From: an uncultured Clostridium sp. | GTDB lineage: Bacteria > Bacillota > Clostridia > TANB77 > CAG-508 | Length of the DNA: 58,185 nt | Direction of reading: 5' to 3' | Assembly (NCBI GenBank): GCA_948471115.1 | Contig: CAOKRJ010000004.1 | Span: 1 to 58,185, forward strand | Part shown: positions 55,640 through 58,185 of the stretch, piece by piece | Layout: each line of letters begins with the position of its first letter | How positions within the stretch are numbered: the stretch's first letter is position 1 | Notes under the pieces: model-generated | Told to the model about the DNA's origin: nothing | Database searches by the model: none | The model's input: only the letters and a program-made list of their open reading frames with translations | Translations under genes and position numbers: made by a program

Positions 55640-56092
55640 TTATATAATATCATAAAATCCTTAACTTATCAACGAATTTTCCAATATTTACAAAACATAT
55701 TTATCCTTACATTTGCTTAAGTGCCACAATATCTCTAATAGCAATAATATCATGAGCGAACGAAGTGAGTTTATTTTACTCTTGATATTATTATTGGATA
55801 TTAGAATTGGATTGCAAATGTTACAGGACGAATTTTCTCGTTTTTTCGTCCTATAAAAATAAGCATCAGTACATATCTACTGACACCTATTTTATAAAGA
55901 TTCTCTATAACTCATTTTAATAAAATTTCTTCTATTGCTTGAAATAACAAACCTTTGCTCATATCTACTAACCAATACAACCTATCCCTGTTATGCTTAT
56001 CATAGATACAATCATAAATTTCCTAGTATTTCAAACGCTTTACTCAATTTCCTAAAAATTAATTTATGTGTTTCCACTTACCACTTAAGCAA
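55640..56092. other. Non-coding stretch rich in hairpins
   Basis: Contains an inverted repeat AATAATATCA/TGATATTATT enclosing GAGCGAACGAAGTGAG (55748-55800), a terminator-like AGGACGAA/TTCGTCCT (55825-55852) and CAGTA/TACTG (55868-55882). On the minus strand a trace DKHNRDRLYWLVDMSKGLLF and QAIEEILLK is readable near 55920-56010 without a start. Confidence 0.45.
55825..55852. terminator. Terminator-like hairpin
   Basis: 8-bp stem AGGACGAA/TTCGTCCT with 12-nt loop. The minus side is followed by GTAACATTT and the plus side by ATAAAAAT, so orientation is unclear. Confidence 0.4.
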
Positions 56093-56242
56093 TTACTTTA
56101 ACTTTGACACCCAAATTTTGATGTTTTTCCTTTCCAAATCTGCCTTTTTTCCAAAAGTTATAATCTCTGAAACCATATCAAAATCAAGTATTACCTGTCT
56201 TGTTTTAGTTGTAGCACTGCCACACATTCCACATGTTTTCAT
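56093..56242 (-). CDS. Small CxxC protein or gene fragment (49 aa)
   Basis: ATG 56242: MKTCGMCGSATTKTRQVILD ... KNIKIWVSKLK. The CGMCG zinc-knuckle-like start is notable. No RBS is evident, and a hairpin AAAATCTT/AAGATTTT lies right upstream. The trace DKHNRDRLYWLVDMSKGL farther downstream may be a continuation after decay. Family not recognised. Confidence 0.35.
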   Translation of the reverse strand: MKTCGMCGSATTKTRQVILDFDMVSEIITFGKKADLERKNIKIWVSKLK

Positions 56243-56471
56243 CTAAAAATCTTTTAAGATTTTTTGTGGTTAATTAAGTAACTTTAAAGCCTTGAAATTC
56301 TAATTAATTTTGTTACTTTTTTGATTGTTTTCTGTGTTTACAGTATTTTAAAATTTTAAGACTTTTTTGTAAATTATTTTTACTTTGGTTAGATTTTAGT
56401 TAGATGTTTTTAAGATTAATAGAATACCTATTATTTATAATATTTTAATTTAATAACTTCTTAATTATCTC

Positions 56472-57374
56472 TTATTTCTCTGCTTGTTTTATAATTTCTT
56501 TTCTAAGCCAAACTTCTTCACATTCTAAATAGTATTTTTTTATTTTTCCATTTAGTAATCTTTGAATATTCTGTAATATTGAATAATTTGAAGATATAAT
56601 GTAACTTTTCTCATCTTCCAAACATATTAAATTTAATATCCATTCCCCTCCAAATTTATTTAAAGTATCATATATTAATTCTTTATTTTTCAGTAATTCA
56701 TCTTTTCTCCATATAGTCAATTGAGAAAAAACATTTGGTAAGTTTTCATTTATTATTCCAATTTTAGTATCATTTTCTAAAGATTTTATTAAATTGTTTT
56801 CTATAATCTTTTGACAATCTAAAAAATATTTACTAGCATACTTTCCTTTTGTTTTAGCTATTTTTTCTAATTTTTCATATACTAATCTATCTCTATTTGT
56901 CGTTACTTTTGCTTTAAAATTTAATGTATTATCTAGAATTGCTGACATCATTAGATATGCAATATCTTGTGTAATTTTATCTTGTAAATTTTCTTTTTCA
57001 TATAATTCAAAAATTATTGTTACAACAGAACCTATAAATTCTATTTTTGAGTTATTTCCTAATCTTTCTTTCCAATAATCTTCAAATCCAGTATGATGAT
57101 CTATTATCTCTATAATTTTATCTTCTTTTACTATATTATCAAAAAAATCTTTATTTGATACATCAATTATAATAAACTCATCATTTTCTGTTGGTTCATA
57201 ATAATCCAATTTTATAGATAAATTTAATAAATCATTAGTTATACTTTCATTTAAATTTGATGTGCTAACAGCTTTACTATTTTCTCCCTTTAAATTTAAT
57301 AAATTACTGTATGCTATACACCCTGCATAAGCATCTATATCTATATATCTACTTCCAGATGTTACAACTTTCAT
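56472..57374 (-). CDS. DHH family phosphoesterase
   Basis: 300 aa. It starts MKVVTSGSRYIDIDAYAGCI with the metal-binding DxD, then FIIIDVSNKDF, IEIIDHHTGFEDYW (DHH motif, ~90) and MMSAILDNTLNFKAKVTTNR (DHH-type motif IV). It resembles the N-terminal catalytic domain of manganese-dependent inorganic pyrophosphatase-like proteins, but the C-terminal DHHA2 domain is not obvious. Substrate unknown. It is followed at short distance upstream by the MazG fragment (14-base gap), probably once one operon. Confidence 0.82.
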   Translation of the reverse strand: MKVVTSGSRYIDIDAYAGCIAYSNLLNLKGENSKAVSTSNLNESITNDLLNLSIKLDYYEPTENDEFIIIDVSNKDFFDNIVKEDKIIEIIDHHTGFEDYWKERLGNNSKIEFIGSVVTIIFELYEKENLQDKITQDIAYLMMSAILDNTLNFKAKVTTNRDRLVYEKLEKIAKTKGKYASKYFLDCQKIIENNLIKSLENDTKIGIINENLPNVFSQLTIWRKDELLKNKELIYDTLNKFGGEWILNLICLEDEKSYIISSNYSILQNIQRLLNGKIKKYYLECEEVWLRKEIIKQAEK

Positions 57375-57388
57375 AAAAATTTCTCCTC

Positions 57389-57600
57389 TTACTCATTATA
57401 TTTTCTGTTATTTCCAAATGCTTTTTCTATTGGATAATGACTTTCGTTTAGTTTCATCTTATCTTTTAAGCTTTCTGTTAAATCAATACCTGTATAGCTT
57501 GAAAATAACAAAACATAATAAAAAACATCTGCTAATTCTTCTGAAATATGATTTTTATTTTTTTCCTCTTTTAGTATCTCTTTCATTTGTTCTTCATTCT
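57389..57600 (-). pseudogene. MazG-like nucleotide pyrophosphohydrolase, 5'-truncated
   Basis: KNEEQMKEILKEEKNKNHIS, EELADVFYYVLLFSSYTGID and YPIEKAFGNNRKYNE match the second half of MazG-like/RS21-C6 dNTP pyrophosphatases (EELADV is the metal-binding helix). The N-terminal half with the EExxE helix is missing; its place is taken by the recombinase. The ATG at 57586 is internal and probably not used. Confidence 0.75.
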
Positions 57601-58185
57601 TAAATCTAAAATTGCTTTACAATGTGGGCATTCTTGTTTTCCATGTTTTGCTCTTTTTATACATTGCCATACTGCTTTGACACAATTTCTATTTGCATTC
57701 CAGTTTCTTCTTGTTAGTAAACTGCCACAAAATCCGCAATATAATTTACTACTAAAAGGATATTTTTTACTATAGTTATTATTTCTTCTTCCTGTTTCTC
57801 TATTACCTACTCTTTTTGTTCTTATTTCTTGTACTCTATCAAATAACTCTTTACTAATAATTGGCTCATGATGTTCTTTTAAATAATGCTTGTCTACTTC
57901 TCCTAAATTACTTAATCTTTTATGTGATATTGGATCTATTGTAAATGTTTTTCCCATTAACACATCTCCAATATATTTTTCATTTTTTAGAATTCCTCTT
58001 ATGGTTGATTCGCACCATTTTGTTGCACCTTTTGGAGTTTTTTATTCCTTTTGTTGTTAGTTCTTTTGCTATGGTACTGGAACCTACTCCTTCTACATAT
58101 CTTTCAAACATATATCTTACAACTTCTGCTTCTTCTTCATTTATTGTTATTTCTTTTGTTTCAAGATTATAGTTATATCCATAGC
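57583..58185 (-). pseudogene. Large serine recombinase, broken and cut by the window edge
   Basis: The recombinase domain reads GYNYNLETKEITINEEEAEV, VRYMFERYVEGVGSSTIAKE, then an A6 run (58038-58043, one base too many) breaks the frame, and after it STIRGILKNEKYIGDVLMGK, HHEPIISKELFDRVQEIR and the zinc ribbon YCGFCGSLLTRRNW, CIKRAKHGKQECPHCKAI follow. It then jumps into MazG sequence, losing its C-terminal coiled coil. This is a remnant of a phage or transposon-type large serine integrase. The catalytic N-terminus lies beyond the window. Confidence 0.8.

Overview
The window is strongly AT-rich (by eye well under a third G+C), and almost every gene lies on the minus strand with AGGAGG-type ribosome binding sites. 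Gene content (ftsEX with EnvC-like M23 and CtpA proteases, RelA/SpoT, alpha2-type glycyl-tRNA synthetase, ClpC, TGS-containing uridine-kinase-like protein, RNHCP protein, reduced SecD/SecF) points to an AT-rich Bacillota, most likely an uncultured gut-type Clostridia lineage. That placement is inference.

Layout: 0.1-13.7 kb is core metabolism and translation: a frameshifted histidine phosphatase/Nudix-like protein, smpB on the plus strand, class II aldolase, a COG0523 GTPase, RNHCP protein, nucleoside kinase, MBL hydrolase, RelA/SpoT, GlyRS, SecF/SecD and an HD protein. At 13.8-14.6 kb sits a type III toxin-antitoxin locus: a ToxN/AbiQ endoribonuclease preceded by three tandem 37-nt antitoxin RNA repeats, behind a near-consensus promoter. 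At 14.6-23.9 kb lie the division/cell-wall operon (ftsE-ftsX-M23-CtpA), rlmB, lepA and uvrB. From 24 to 31.7 kb is a gene graveyard: truncated or frame-broken asparaginase, SDR, Nif3, GNAT, nucleotidase and AlbA_2 pieces mixed with a few intact genes. At 31.7-42.5 kb is a type 1 BREX operon (brxA, brxB, brxC, pglX, pglZ) with no brxL where it is normally found. At 42.8-43.0 kb are tRNA-His and tRNA-Gln, then clpC. From 46 kb to the end is an accessory stretch: FAD oxidoreductase, membrane glycosyltransferase-like protein, MscL, several small hydrolases, an ABC-F ATPase with a leader-peptide attenuator, a DHH phosphoesterase, and a truncated MazG fused to a broken serine recombinase at the right edge.

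The most striking signal is a recoding pattern. Reading all minus-strand genes and smpB by eye, I find no in-frame CGG codon in the intact genes (roughly 14,000 codons). I find exactly five in-frame CGG codons elsewhere: one in smpB, two in uvrB and two in an asparaginase remnant. Each of the five sits precisely where the reading frame must move +1 to recover the conserved protein, and each has the same context: an NCA or NCT codon, then C, then a glycine codon GGA or GGG. Skipping that single C restores SmpB (about 154 aa) and UvrB (about 651 aa) to family length. This suggests CGG is unassigned in this organism and acts as a programmed +1 frameshift signal (NCW-C-GGR), an apparently undescribed system to my knowledge. 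Separate one-base A/T-run contractions also break several accessory genes and look like ordinary decay or sequencing error.
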